Source: Cyclospora cayetanensis (lineage: Eukaryota; Apicomplexa; Conoidasida; Eucoccidiorida; Eimeriidae). From it: a stretch of 64,000 nt of DNA. Where the stretch lies: positions 62,001-126,000 of the forward strand of contig NW_020312759.1 of NCBI RefSeq assembly GCF_002999335.1, read 5' to 3'. Below, piece after piece: positions 1 to 11,593 of the stretch (position 1 is the stretch's first letter; every line of letters begins with the position of its first letter). The translations under genes and the position numbers were made by a program. The notes under the pieces were generated by a model that did no database searches, was not told the DNA's origin, and worked only from the letters and a program-made list of their open reading frames with translations.

Positions 1-38
1 ATTCTTGCTTGACGAGAGACTAGACGAATTGTTTTCAG

Positions 39-1193
39 GCTATCTGATACTGTGGAACGCAAAGTTGAATTGCTCGAGCACGAGCTCGAGGAGACCCGAC
101 AGCATCATGCAAACGAGCTGGAGAAGAGAAACGCAAAGCGCCATAAACTTCTAGAGATGAAAGCAGGCACTCCTGATGTCGAACACAATTCTTCTCAGAT
201 GGAACCATCGGTGAAAGCCGGTGTCAGATCAAAGCCAGTGAAGTGTTTGCCTGAATCGGCGGCGAAGATCTCCCCGGTACCACCTGAGGTACGCGGCCTA
301 CGTGCAAAATCTTAAACAGCATGAAACGTCAAGGTACTTTCAAGGAAGTTCTAGAGGCAGAGATGCCTTCTGAAACGCCTAAAAGCGAAATGGAGAGGTA
401 AATGTTGCGTTGCTTCATTTTGTGCTGAACTACAAATACGTCTTCCTGATGCAGACTCGAGAAAACGATTGAAAGGTGAAACGCTGTCATTTTGGTAACA
501 TCACCATGGGAGTAAATGCTATCGGCAGACTGGCTCCGGCAGAAAAGACATCGTCAACAGCTGAAATAAAGCAATCCGAACCGGTATCCGCGGCCACGCT
601 CGAGGAAGTGCAACGGGATGTGCTGGAGGCCGAAGACGAAGTGCGTCAAGCAGAAAAGCAGCGCCAGGAGGAATTAGAACAAGAAATTGATGCTGAAGTT
701 CAGCAAATACTTACTGAATCCGAACATGCCAAGCACGGAGAGGCAGCCATTGCAGCGGCTGCTTCCGAGGTGGAGGCTGAGGCAGAAGCTGCAAGTGCAG
801 CAGCTGCAAGCCACACGGAAGGTCACAGCTCGGAAAGCGAAAGAGAAGCCGAAGCAGAAGCTGAGAATGCGAGTGCCGCAGTTGAGGAGGAAGCAGCAAC
901 GATCACAGCAAAGAAGAAAGCGCTATCAGCTAGCGAGGCAGAACATGAACATGCGGAAACGGACTCGGACGAAAAGGAGGCAAAAAGCAAAAATGCGAGA
1001 GCCTCCAAGATAGCAGACCAGAAGTCGGAAGAACGTGAAGCTGCGGAAAGAGCTATTGGCGGTTCCTCTGCAGAGGGCCGAAAGGCTCAGGTAAATACTT
1101 TTTTGGGGTGGTCACCGGCATTTTATACAGAAAGGTACACAACCTTTTAGGCAGGATGATGCCGTGACCCACAGGCAGGGCATCCCAGCCTGA
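39..1193 (+). CDS. Ala/Glu-rich coiled-coil protein, 5'-truncated by window edge
   Basis: This is the C-terminal part of a gene that begins upstream of the window. A splice acceptor (TTTTCAG) ends at 38 and opens an exon encoding a charged heptad-like segment (VELLEHELEETRQ). My exon model is 39-288, about 345-397, 455-475, 529-1090 and 1155-1193, ending at TGA. The splices at 475/529 and 1090/1155 keep reading phase and have good GT/AG ends; the junction between 288 and 345 is a guess. The large exon is about 60% Ala, Glu, Lys, Ser and Gln with AEAEAE-type runs, so it should form an extended or coiled-coil region. I see no enzymatic motif, membrane segment or recognisable family. It converges on TYW1, leaving an 800-bp gap. 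Function unknown. Confidence 0.6.
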
Positions 1194-1995
1194 ACCAACG
1201 GCAGCAACCCCTGCTCGATTCGGTTTCAAACAAAAACCAGGACTCCACCCGGTGCGTCAACAGTGTCCTTTCTCATAAATAGAGTAACTGTTAGCTGCAC
1301 ACGGTGCCGCACAATACTGCCGTTCTACTATATCCCAATGTTTAGAGACGAAATAAAAAATTTTATCCGCTGTACTGCACTCAAGCAGCCAAAAAGCAAT
1401 TAACAGGAGGCACTTTACCCATGCTTACACGCAGTGGTGCAAGTAAAAACGCCAATAACTGATAAGACCACGAACGCCCTCGAAGTTTTACCCCGAGGTA
1501 TCGTGGTGAAAACGAATATGCAGCTGTGCACGCCAACGATTGCTGCATACGCAGAAAAAAAATCGATTCTTCATTAATCCACTGCATGCCTACTTCGTTG
1601 ACAAAAGTACGAGCTTGCGAATTCGGAACTCTTCTGCTGGAACGTTCCTCAAACAAAATACCACTCAATTCCTTAGAATCGCCTGTCATACCCCCTAAAC
1701 ACTTGGCAACAGCACTCAGCTCCCCATGCTACTGCGCCTGCTCGGCTTGCGCCAGCTTCCTTCTTCGGCCCTTGCCGAACACCCTGAGCACCCAAGGAAT
1801 CATAAGATACGCAAACAGAGCGTTGCCCAGGAGTAAGCATTCAACGTGCAATGTGCCATACTGCATATAACCAGTGGAAGTGCCATTGCTACCCTGAAAT
1901 ATGCAAGAAGTGCACTGTATCTATTAGGCTGTAGAACAGTCTATGTGCGCATTCGTTATACCAAAGCAAGCACAAGGAAAGGACTTCAAGTATAA
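1194..1995. other. Intergenic, between convergent 3' ends
   Basis: The stretch separates the coiled-coil gene (+) from TYW1 (-). The open frames on either strand (for example 1526-1870 +) have no family resemblance, no repeats and no convincing splice sites. It probably holds the two 3' UTRs; an AATAAA-like element (GAAATAAAAAA) lies near 1350. Confidence 0.5.
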
Positions 1996-4900
1996 TCATT
2001 TGTACAACGCGCCCAAGTACCTTTTCTGATAGGGGTCAAACCCACGGCCCTCCGCCCCAAACACAGCCCAAGAAGGGGAAACAGTACAGTAGTCCAGTCC
2101 TGTAAAGTCTCGGCTTCCGTTGAGGGCCTAAATGGAAACAATGCATATCAGCCAGACGCAGAAGAGAACCAGAGTAAGGCACTATTTGTGCATGGCATTT
2201 TCCACGTACGTGTGTGCACGCACATACATTTATGCACGTAATCTTTTGCTGCCGTATCTTGGCAAGCAGGTAAAGAGGAGCACTCAGTGCTGGGCCTACG
2301 AGCTGGAAAAACTTAGGGTAGTCGATCCAAATGTGCCACTGGCCGTTTCTGAGGTACCTGCGTAGCCACATCGCTGCTCGGCTACGTGCATTCAGCCACA
2401 CGCTTAAAGCAGCCAACAAGTAGTGTTCGACGAAACTGTAGCTGAAAGACAGAAAGGGGCCGGGGGTACGCAGTACAGATGGGCCTTCTGGGTCAAACAG
2501 CAACCGTACTTGGTGTGAGCGAGCAGCACGCAACACGAGTGCTCGTGCTCAGAGGCAAGGGCATACACTCCCTCTGGTAAGGCCTTGCAAAGCCCCTCAG
2601 CAAACATCAATACCTGCAATGTGAAGGAGGAGTGAAAGACACATGAAGCACGCACTGCTGATCGGGGAAGCTCCGTGAGACACCGTTCGAAGATACGGAT
2701 CCCCATAGGCTCATCCGAATGTGAAAAACCCAAGTGTATTGCGTCACCGTCCTGTACGTCTTGCCTCATTATAGCCACCAAAGGTGCTAGTAGTTGAGGG
2801 GAGGGGAGGGAATTGAGGTGACGCGCTCCCACCTGCTGGTGCCTAGGAACATTCTTCATGGATAGAGATTCTTTGTCAAGCCCCCCGCAGAAGGTCATGC
2901 CCTTGATCTCTATCAGGTCGGGCTCGCCTCTCCTTACGAGGGCGGCATACCCTTCGAATGTGCTCGTGACGTTCTTGTGCCTCTTCCCCCCCCTTTTCCG
3001 GTTGCAAGTATTCAATAAGTCATTCGCTGGTGGAGCCGGCTCCGCTGCTCCCTCTTCCTCTAGGGGACCCAACACGCAGTTGTAGCCGTGCACGAGCGTC
3101 AGCCTGAAAACTGTCCTCTGCTTTTTGCTCCGTAGGATGTCAACACACTGCAAGAAGCGTGCCCAGTAATCCCGATGTATGGGTCGGTCTGCAGGCCCCC
3201 ACGCACCCCATACAAGCCGCATCCCTCACGCCCCTTCTCAGAGATGACCACGAAAGATCTATTTTTAAACTTGCATGGCAGGGTTTGTGCACACCAGCTG
3301 TCACGGCAATTGGACGGAGCAACATACCCAGCCTTTTAAGGTCTTGTTCTGTTGCAGCGTCGATAGAGAGGTACAACTGTGTCACGGGATCCAGTGCTCT
3401 CAGAGCGTCGGGGTGCTGCGCATTTGTTACCTGCGAGAGCCACACACCCCACCAACCTAGACGCCCTCCACGAACACAAAAGCAGCTGCCCTCCCAATGG
3501 CTCCAAACCCCTGTACACCTCTAGGGCCACCGCGAAACGCATATGTCACGTGGCAAAGTGCGGAAACCAACAGCGGCAGCAGCAGCGGGCACACACTGAC
3601 AACACGCGCAGCACCCACCAGAAAAGTCGAGATGCCTTGCTGGTGCATAAGATGGACGAGCTCGTTCAGTCTGGGGTACATAATGGGTTCGCCGACGAGG
3701 GAGAGAGCACAATGCAGAACTCTCCCCTGGACTTGAGAGAAGAAGTCGCTGCGCAAGCCAGGAAGCCCTGAAGACGGCAGAGGCAGTGCACGCGTCGAAC
3801 ACACACCTCAGAACCGAGAGAGAGAGCTCAAAGGTTTACAAAAAATTCCGCGCATTACGCCCCCTTCATATAGGGCCCCCTTTTTCCCACCGACAGACAG
3901 GCAAAGGAACAGACAGAAAAATACAGATTGACACAGCTGCAAAAGCAAGAGGCGGAAAACTGCCCAGTATGCTGTTCGTATTGGTGCAGCCCAAGTCCCA
4001 TAGCAGTGCCGGCAGCAAGAAGCACCCCCCTAGCATTTATCCATTTCTTGCACCCATTTACCGGAATTTCCTTCTACTTCTAACCCCCGCTATCGAGCAG
4101 TATCACGCAAATAGTAGTAGCAAACTACTAAAGATCTCACCCTTGAGCTCTTTAATAGTTTGCAGGTGATTTTGCATGGCCTCGCGCAGCACTTCCTTGG
4201 GGTCGTCCTGCTTCCAGCGCCAATCTGCCGCTGCCAAGTTGGTATGATGCCTCCAGCAGAAAAGGCAGCGGTTCGCGCATGCGACGGAGGACGTGAATTC
4301 CATACACCCGTAAGACATGATGCCATAGAATGTGTGCTTGTAGCAGCCTCCCCTGCCCCTCAACGCAGCACGCGTCCAGCGGCAAAGCTTGACTGCAGAG
4401 TGCGTCCCTACCAATTTGTAACCCTCCTTTCCGAGATTCGCTCGCATGCGTGCAGTGAGCTGCTCCGGCAGCTCGACTGCTTCTGACTTTGTCGCTCCTC
4501 CTGCAGGATCTGATCTTGCCGCTGAATGCATGGCGCCACTTAAGGACCCCAAATCCTCAAGATCTGCGTCCTCTCCTCCCTCGCCGCATGCGCCACCCAC
4601 AAAAGCCTGCCGCTGCTGCTGAAGAGACTGCTCTTCCTCGTCCTCGCTGCTCTCCGAAAGCTCACTAGAGGTGCCGGACGTATCGCTGCTGCTACAGTTG
4701 CAGCTGCTCCTGAATCCTGCCGCGCCTGCCTTCTGCAACAGCATCTGCTGCTGGTGCTGGTGCTGGTGGTGCTGCACAAGCTGCACGCTTCGTGCAGCCC
4801 ACTGTAGAAACTTTCTCGCAGTCGTGGCCGGTGTTGCATGCATGCAGAGAATCAGAGATTGAAGCAGCAAACTTGCACCAAGGTCAGTCAGGTGCGCCGA

Positions 4901-6043
4901 AAGTTTCTTCATGGTCTTGCTGCTCCTGATGTTGAAGCTGTTTCCATTGACATTCGTTCGAGGAAACCCACCCTCTTGCGGTGTGCCTCGCTGTTTCTGC
5001 TGCCGCTGAGTTCGCTGTTGATGCTGCCAGGCAGCAGAGCCTGCTGCCCCCTCTTTCCCAGCTGCTCTGTTGCAGCAAACAACAGAAATCGCGCAACCCT
5101 TAAAAGGACTCCGAGACATTCGCCGGTCCTTTAACGCCTCTGAAACTTCAGCAGCAAACGCAGCAGACGCTGGCAGCAGACGGCCCTCCTCTGCAGCGAG
5201 AAACAGAAATATGCAGGGAGAACTAGCGCATATTTGGCGGCAGCTGCCATGGCTGTTGCTGCTCGGATTCCTGAGGGAGTTGCAAACATCAAGCAAATCT
5301 TCTAAGGCCGCATTCTCGAGAGGCTGCGGTGCAGCAGGAAGCGCATATGGACCGCCTGTAGCTACGCTTGACGCCTCTGACGAATGCTGTGCGTCGAAGC
5401 AGTCTAAAGCTCTGCCTGCGCCAGAACTAGAGCAGCAGCTCCTGCTGCTGCTGTCTGCGATAAGTCCCTCTACAATCAGAGACGTCGTGTCGAGCTTCTG
5501 CTGCTCTTGCTCCTGCTCTTTCTGCTGCTCTTGCTGCTGCCACTGTTGCAGTGCTGTGTGCAGTTGTAGGGAGAAGAGAATGGCCAGGCCCTTAGAAACC
5601 TGGCACTGCGGCTCGTAGCGAATTAAATAGCACAGATTGCTGCTGCTATTGTTGTTGCTATTGCTGCCATTGCTGCCGCTATTGCTGCTATTGTTGTTGT
5701 CGCTGCTATTACTGATATTGTTGTTGCAGCCACAGCCGCCTCGGTTTCTGCCGCCCTCCCCCTTGCTGGTACGCAGGGAGGGGGGGACGCTGCTGCTGCT
5801 GCAGGTGTTACTGCGCGACGCAGCATTGGAGTTTGGCGTGTTTTCGCAGCAAGAGTACGCGCCTTGCCCGCCGCAGCAGCAGGAGTCTGTTGCGTCAGTT
5901 TTAGATGCATCGAAGGAGGCTACAGCAGGCGCAGCCGCCGAATAGCCCGCATCCGTTCCTGCGGGTGTAGGCGCTTCTGCACGATGAGCATGGCGCAAGA
6001 GTACCCGAAGGAGGGGCCTGTTGAGTTTGTGGAGGCTAAACAT
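1996..6043 (-). CDS. TYW1: TYW1, S-adenosylmethionine-dependent tRNA 4-demethylwyosine synthase
   Basis: TYW1 condenses N1-methylguanosine-37 of tRNA-Phe with pyruvate to make the tricyclic 4-demethylwyosine, the second step of wybutosine synthesis. Exons on the minus strand are 6043-4141, 3767-3619, 3430-3328, 3188-2833, 2613-2510, 2357-2300 and 2127-1996; they total 2,805 nt (934 aa) with all phases consistent. Residues 1-135 are Ser/Asn/Cys-rich low complexity. A diverged flavodoxin-like region follows (about 136-400). The radical-SAM cluster VACANRCLFCWRHHTN has Cys589, Cys593 and Cys596. Downstream exons carry family blocks HCALSLVGEPIMYP, TNAQHP, DPVTQLYLSIDA, QRTVFRLTLV, SEHEHSCCVLLAHTKY and SWAVFGAEGRGFDP. 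The start is the first ATG of exon 1; an upstream exon cannot be excluded. The flavodoxin half is padded by Gln, Ser and Asn tracts and its FMN loop is hard to see. Confidence 0.93.
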
Positions 6044-7085
6044 TATAAGTTGAAGCCTTTTCCCACTTTAGTGTGCACGAAGATGGCGAACAACGCAATT
6101 CCACCGGGGGATCGGGAGTGGCGGCTTCGTAGTGCACATCGTCCTGACGACCCCCCGAGTGGTTTTCTGCGCCTACTTGTTGCTCGTGGTGTTTCTGCCG
6201 AGAAAAGCGAGATTTCTTTTTCACTGCTTCAAGCAATCTTCGTGTTCTGCAGGCTCAAGGTGTCTGTTAGGGGGCCCGGCGGAGAAGTTTTGCAGGCAGC
6301 CCCATGACGCAGGGGTGACCGCAGCGGTTTGGCACGATCGCAGCGTCTGCATGCAATCTCGGCAGCGTTCATCGATGCGCTAGCTAGCCAAATAACTCTC
6401 TCTCGGGAGGGAGGGATAGAGAGAGATATATATATTTATATATATGTGCTTGTACATACAGGGAAGGAGGGCTACATGTAGGCATCGAGATGCGCGGTTC
6501 CGCTGAATGTGTTGTTTCATAACTGCATGAACGAACGGCTTTGCTCGAAACTCGCGGGCCCCGCTAGCCACCCCCGGTGTATCTCTGACAGACACAACTG
6601 AAGTCTCTCATGCGAAGCCGCTCGCTGCATGCTCTACACAGCCTCAGAATTCCTCGAGACTCTCGCCGCGTGAGAGGCCCCTTCCCCGACGGCACGCATT
6701 TTTTGGGGGTGGGGAAATCAATCCGCGAGCAGCAGCTGCGCACACGGCTACAACCAGCGCATGGGCTGCTTAGCCTCATCCATGCATGCATGCACGCATG
6801 CATGCATGAGGCTGTGGTGGGAACGACAGCAACACGGCAACACGGCAACAACACGCCACCCCGAACCCATGGTAACAGCCCCTGCCAGCTACACGGATGT
6901 TCACTGCCAGGAAAACAGACTCTAGGCACCCTTTTGTGACAGGATTGCGACTTCGATAGCCGTGCCGCATTTTTTCCTTCGTATTCAGCAAAAGGCAGTA
7001 ACGTCAACACCCCTAACTGCATCAGGAAGAACGTGTCTGCCGCCGATAAGCGCCTTCGATTGGGGTGGCTGCAAAGGCGGCACAG
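6044..7085. promoter_or_regulatory. Divergent promoter region between TYW1 and the DNA ligase
   Basis: About 1 kb separates two ATGs pointing away from each other. It contains a short TA-rich run (6426-6446), a nested TGCATGCA array (6773-6813) and no gene I can recognise. I infer that both transcripts start here. No TATA box or initiator can be assigned from sequence alone. Confidence 0.45.
6773..6813. promoter_or_regulatory. Palindromic TGCATGCA cluster
   Basis: Two arms of CATGCATGCATG flank a CACG centre, and the outer bases (CCTCAT / ATGAGG) extend the inverted symmetry. TGCATGCA is the known binding word of some apicomplexan AP2 factors (for example P. falciparum PF14_0633). The site lies about 270 bp upstream of the ligase ATG and 730 bp from the TYW1 ATG, so it may serve either gene. 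Regulatory use is inferred. Confidence 0.45.
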
Positions 7086-10000
7086 ATGCGCAGCTTCTTC
7101 GCTCGAGGAGCATGCGCATTTCCTCCGCTGCTTCTGCTGCTGCTTCTGCTGCTGCTTCTGCTGCACTGCAGCAAGGCAATCCCGAAGCCGCTGCAGCGCT
7201 GCTGCTGGACCTTCCCCGTGGACAGGGAGCACCCGCTGCAGCATGAGCAGAGGGTATTCGCCGCACGCAGGAGCGGCAGCGTTGCAGCCTCACTTTCAAC
7301 GTTTTCCGTCGAAAAAATGCCACCTGGGGCCCTGTGTCTCGTCACTGGACGCTGGCTTGCTGCGAGCACCGCCAGGAGACTGACGAGCTTCCGCTCCTGT
7401 CAGCAGCACCAACGGCCGCCGTCTTGGCAACAGACACCACCATGGCAACAGGGGTGCCTTCATGGCGAAGCAGGCGCTTTAAGACTCCTCGACGGAAGGG
7501 CCTTATTGCATTCCGCATGCTGCCTGGGGTGGCTTTCGCCGCACTCGCTGATGGACAGCTGCAGGGCTGGCAGCCGGATCACCCGAAGAAGCAGCAGCAG
7601 CTGCTGCAGCTACAATAGTAATAGCAACAAAAGCAACAACACTAGCGGCAGCGGCAGCAAAAGGAGCGATATCGTGCAAGCATCTTCGCGCCGTCCTGTG
7701 CTTGCCGCGGCAAGCTTGGATAGCTCGGTGCCTGACGTTGATTCTTCTGCCACAGCAGAGACGACGGTCAAGGCTTTTCATGCGCAGCTGTGCAACAAAA
7801 TCGAGGAATTGAACAAGGCTTATTTTGGGGGCGAAGATCCTCTGGCCACCGATGAGGCGTACGACGCTTTGTGGATGCAGCTGCAAGTGCTGGAAAAGGT
7901 GTGCCTGTGGTGCTGGGGAAAAATGCACTGAGGGAGGGAGAAAGGGAGGGAATGTTGAGGGTGAGGAGAGGTCGGTTACTCTATATATCTGAGGGGCACG
8001 TTTGTTTTCAAAGGCTTTTAGCAGCTGCACGTGCTTTAGGAGGGCTGCCAGCCGGCTATTGTGAGCCGCATGCTTGCATGAGGAGAGAGAGAGAGAGAGA
8101 GGAGGTCGACAGGCCCTTAGGCATGCGCCGCTGCAAAGAGGCGTTGGGAAGAGGCTGCTCTAGCAGGTGACGGGAGTCCAAGATAGACGCTTGTTCTTTT
8201 GATCCTTACAGGATACGCCTGGTGAGGGGGTTGGCTTTGGATGGAGCCTTTCGTGCTTCATTGACAGGCTGCTTTCTTTCCTGGCGTCCCTCCATTTTCG
8301 CTGCAGAAGCATCCCCATCTTCGCCTCCCCGACAGCCCTCTGCGAAGAGTCGGAGCAGTCCCCGTAGGAGTAGGCGCACATGCAGGGGCACCCGCAGCGA
8401 ACTGTCAGCATTTGGCACCGGTTCTGTCTCTGGAGAGTGTGCATGCTCCAGCAGAGGCCTCACGCCTCTTTGACAGGCTTGATAGGTAAAATAAGGCATT
8501 CCCTCGAGATTCTAGGACAGGGGGCTGTCGATTGAGGCTTCATTGGTAGACAGTAGGCAGTCGCGTTTGAAGTGTGCTGTGCTGTGCAAATAAGGCTTTC
8601 GATTATGTATGCTGCGCAACTTTCTTCAAGCGAGAAGAAAGGTGCAAAGTGTGAGTAGATACATACACAAACATACAGACATGTACATGCACACATGCAC
8701 AAACACATACACAAACACACACACACATTATAGCGCACGCAGGAGTTGCACTGAGCGTTTTGCGTCGTTGTTGTTGCTGTTGTTGTTTTGTTGGTGCTGC
8801 TGCAGATTTGTTAAGAAGGTGTCTCTTGAAGGGAGTGGCAAATCTGCGGGGCGAAGGCGGCGTTGTGAGGCAGCGGTGGAATCTGAGGCCTCATCAGTGA
8901 AAGTATCGCGTGCTCTTGGGGGGGGTGGATTGGCTGAACTTTTTGATGGAGGCACTTTGCCTGCATCTGCAGCAGCAGGTGTGGGTAGTAGGGCTACGGG
9001 GGGTGCAGCAGAGGACGGCGGTGTCTTTGCTGCGCCGCTGCTGCTGGAGCCGAAAGTGGATGGTCAGAGTCTGTCCCTCACTTACATGCGAATGCACAGC
9101 AGCAGCGCCACGAAGGCTTGCAAGAATGCTGTTCGGTATCGCTTGGTAAGGGCTCTTACGAGGGGTGATGGCCTTTCGGGAGAAGACGTCACGAACAAAG
9201 CGCTTGTTCTGGGAGGCGTGGGGGTGTTTCCCCTTGAAATTACAGTAGGAGGTGCAAGCACAGCTGTCGATGCAGGAGGAAGAGCAGGGGATGGGGGCAG
9301 TTTGGCACCAGAGAAGGTAGCAGCAGGAGAAGGGCGCCAAGCAGGAAGCGGCTTTGCGAGTGGCGACGCAACGCGATATCCGAGGCAGATCGAGGTTCGA
9401 GGCGAGGCTTTCATGGGCCTGGATGCTTTTGCGTCTCTGAACAAAGACAGGAGAGAGCGAAGTCTCAAGGCTTTCTCATCCCCGAGGTGCGTGCCTGCCG
9501 GAGGACCAGCCTGTAGCGGCGGAGGAGGCAAGGTAGACACATCTTGGCAGAAGACGCGCAACAGGGGCAAGCGGGGAAGGGCTTACAGGGTGTAGGGTGA
9601 TCGAAAAGGCTTGAATGCGTGGGGTGAAACAGGGTCGTTAGGAGGGTGGTGGGTAGGGAGCAGTGCTCGGAGATGAGAGGCAGTAGAGTTTCGCGGACGG
9701 CAGTAGGCATATCTGTGTGTCAGAAGGCTTAAAAAATAGGAGAGAGAGTGTGTGAGTTGACTTGCCTGCCGCGTGTGGGGTTACGGAGTCTGGCAATGTG
9801 GCTGCTTAGTGCATTTCTGAAGCAGATTATACAGCCCGTATGTTTTTGAGGCGGTGGGCAGATGGGTATACAGGCCTTTTACTCTTTTATCGGTGTGCTG
9901 TTGCTTTTGTGTCAGGCATGCTGTGGTCGGGCTGCTGCGGCGCGTGGATAACTCCAGCGACGTGGAAGACAGCAGCATTCGATTTTGTGCTTACGGCCTT

Positions 10001-11593
10001 GTTGCAGAGCCGTCCGCTGAGCTGCCTCTGGACCCTAATAGCGGAAAGGATACACACAGCAGTGCGTTTCGCAGTGCAGCTGCGGCAGGCGCTGCTGTTG
10101 CTGGCGTGTCTACACAGCAAGAACTGCTGAGGCGGCTGCAGCAGTGGGGTTTTGAGGTGCTCCTGCCGCACAGTCTGCTGGTGGCTAGCCGTCGCGAGGC
10201 TTTGGCAGCCTTCGAGGAGCAGAGCCATGCCCACGCAGCTTACCAGAGTCGGCTGGAGGAGGTTCTTCGTGGTCCGCCTTCTTCCAATGCTGCTGCTGAT
10301 GGTGGTGAGGCGGGCGCTGAGACAGGGGGAGCAGCAGCAGCTGCTCCCCCTATTCCAGCTGTTGGCTTCCCTCTGCCTTTGGAGAGCGTCCCTTGCGACG
10401 GTGTCGTATTCAAGCTGAACTCTCTCCAGCACCAGTGGCAGCTTTCGAGCACTGCGAGAGCTCCGCGGTGGGCATTTGCCCTCAAGTTTGCTGCTGTAGC
10501 GACGCGAACCCGTGTAGTGGCAGTTGAGTGGACGGTAGGCTCCTCGGGTGTCTGTACACCCGTGGCAGTGCTGCAACCCGTGCTCTTGGGGGGCGTCACC
10601 TTGGGCAGGGCTTCGCTGCATTCCCTGCAGGAAATGAGGCGAAAGGATGTGAGACTTGGAGACCTGGTGTATGTACAGCTCAAGGGAGAGTCGGTTCCAC
10701 AGATATGTAGAGTTGATTCTCAGGCCAGAAGCAGCGAATCCAAGCCTGTCTGCGCGCCTACCCATTGCCCGTCTTGCGAGCGAGTGCTGATGGAGCGTTC
10801 TCCGCCAGCGATGAAGACACCGGAGGCCTCTGCGCCTCTGCATCCTTCTAGAAGGAGAACATCGAAGCAAGGAAAAAATGCCACAGGCGAAGCTGCAGCA
10901 ACACCCCCACCAGCAGGCTTCACGACTACCCAAGACGCGGACAGACCTAAAGGGGTCTTGTGGTGCTCGGGAGGGTGGGCATGCGGAGCACAGCGGCTGC
11001 AGCGGCTTCGACGTTTCTTCTCACGTGATGGATTGGCTGTGGCTGGTTTGGGGCCTAGAGCGCTGGAGGCTCTTACAGCTAAGGGCTACCTAAAGGTTCC
11101 TAGCGACGCGTTTCATCTGGCGAACACGGATAATAAAAAGACATCCTTGGGAGAGGCTGGCATGGCGGGCTGGCCTGGCTGGGGTCCCCAGGCAAGAGAC
11201 GCACTCTTTAAGGAGATCCAGCAGGTGCAAGAACGAGGAGTGCAGCTGCAGCGGCTCCTGTTCGCTCTAGGCATTCCGGGGATGGGGAGACGCGCAGCTT
11301 CTGCGCTCGCACGGAAGGCGCAGACTTTCGACGGTTTTTTGAGGCTTCTGGAGGGACTAGCAGCGTCTTCTAAAGCCCCTCAGTCAGTCGTGGCCAGGGA
11401 TCCAGGCATTGAGCCAGAGAGTGAAACGACGCCTCAGATACAGATGCAAACTCAGATTGAGGAGAAGCTCCCTGGAATAGACTCTGTACTGTTTGAGGAG
11501 CTGAAGCTCTTTGGAAGTGACGCCCGTAATCGCCAGCAGCTGCTGGAGATAGCAAAGATGCTGCCTGTACACCCGATGCCGGCTTCAGGTTGA
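7086..11593 (+). CDS. NAD+-dependent DNA ligase (LigA type) with putative apicoplast leader
   Basis: The enzyme seals DNA nicks using NAD+ through a lysine-AMP intermediate. Exons are 7086-7898, 8307-8485, 8806-9486 and 9916-11593, totalling 3,351 nt (1,116 aa) with phases matching at every junction. Order: hydrophobic leader (residues 1-31, a run of 12 Leu); Ser/Asn-rich linker; NAD-binding Ia domain (IEELNKAYFGGEDPLATDEAYDAL, ending near residue 270); LPDSPLRRVG; adenylation motif LEPKVDG with Lys414; TRGDGLSGEDVT (about 449); IEVRGEAF (about 528); CDGVVFK (about 719); RAPRWAFALKF; the OB-fold stretch GVTLGRASLHSLQEMRRKDV; a Cys4 zinc finger (CPSC near 842 and CSGGWAC near 908); and HhH repeats to the end. 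There is no BRCT domain. The first in-frame ATG is 7086. A signal peptide followed by a long basic/Ser-rich stretch fits bipartite apicoplast targeting, which is inferred. Large low-complexity inserts raise the length above the usual 650-700 aa. Confidence 0.92.
8660..8731. repeat. CA-rich microsatellite in ligase intron 2
   Basis: An imperfect (CA)n/(ACAT)n tract lies upstream of the acceptor of exon 3, within the intron 8486-8805. No coding role is apparent. Confidence 0.7.

Noticed and set aside
9887..10933. 348-codon minus-strand frame
   Set aside because: It lies opposite the conserved ligase exon 4 and shows no family features.
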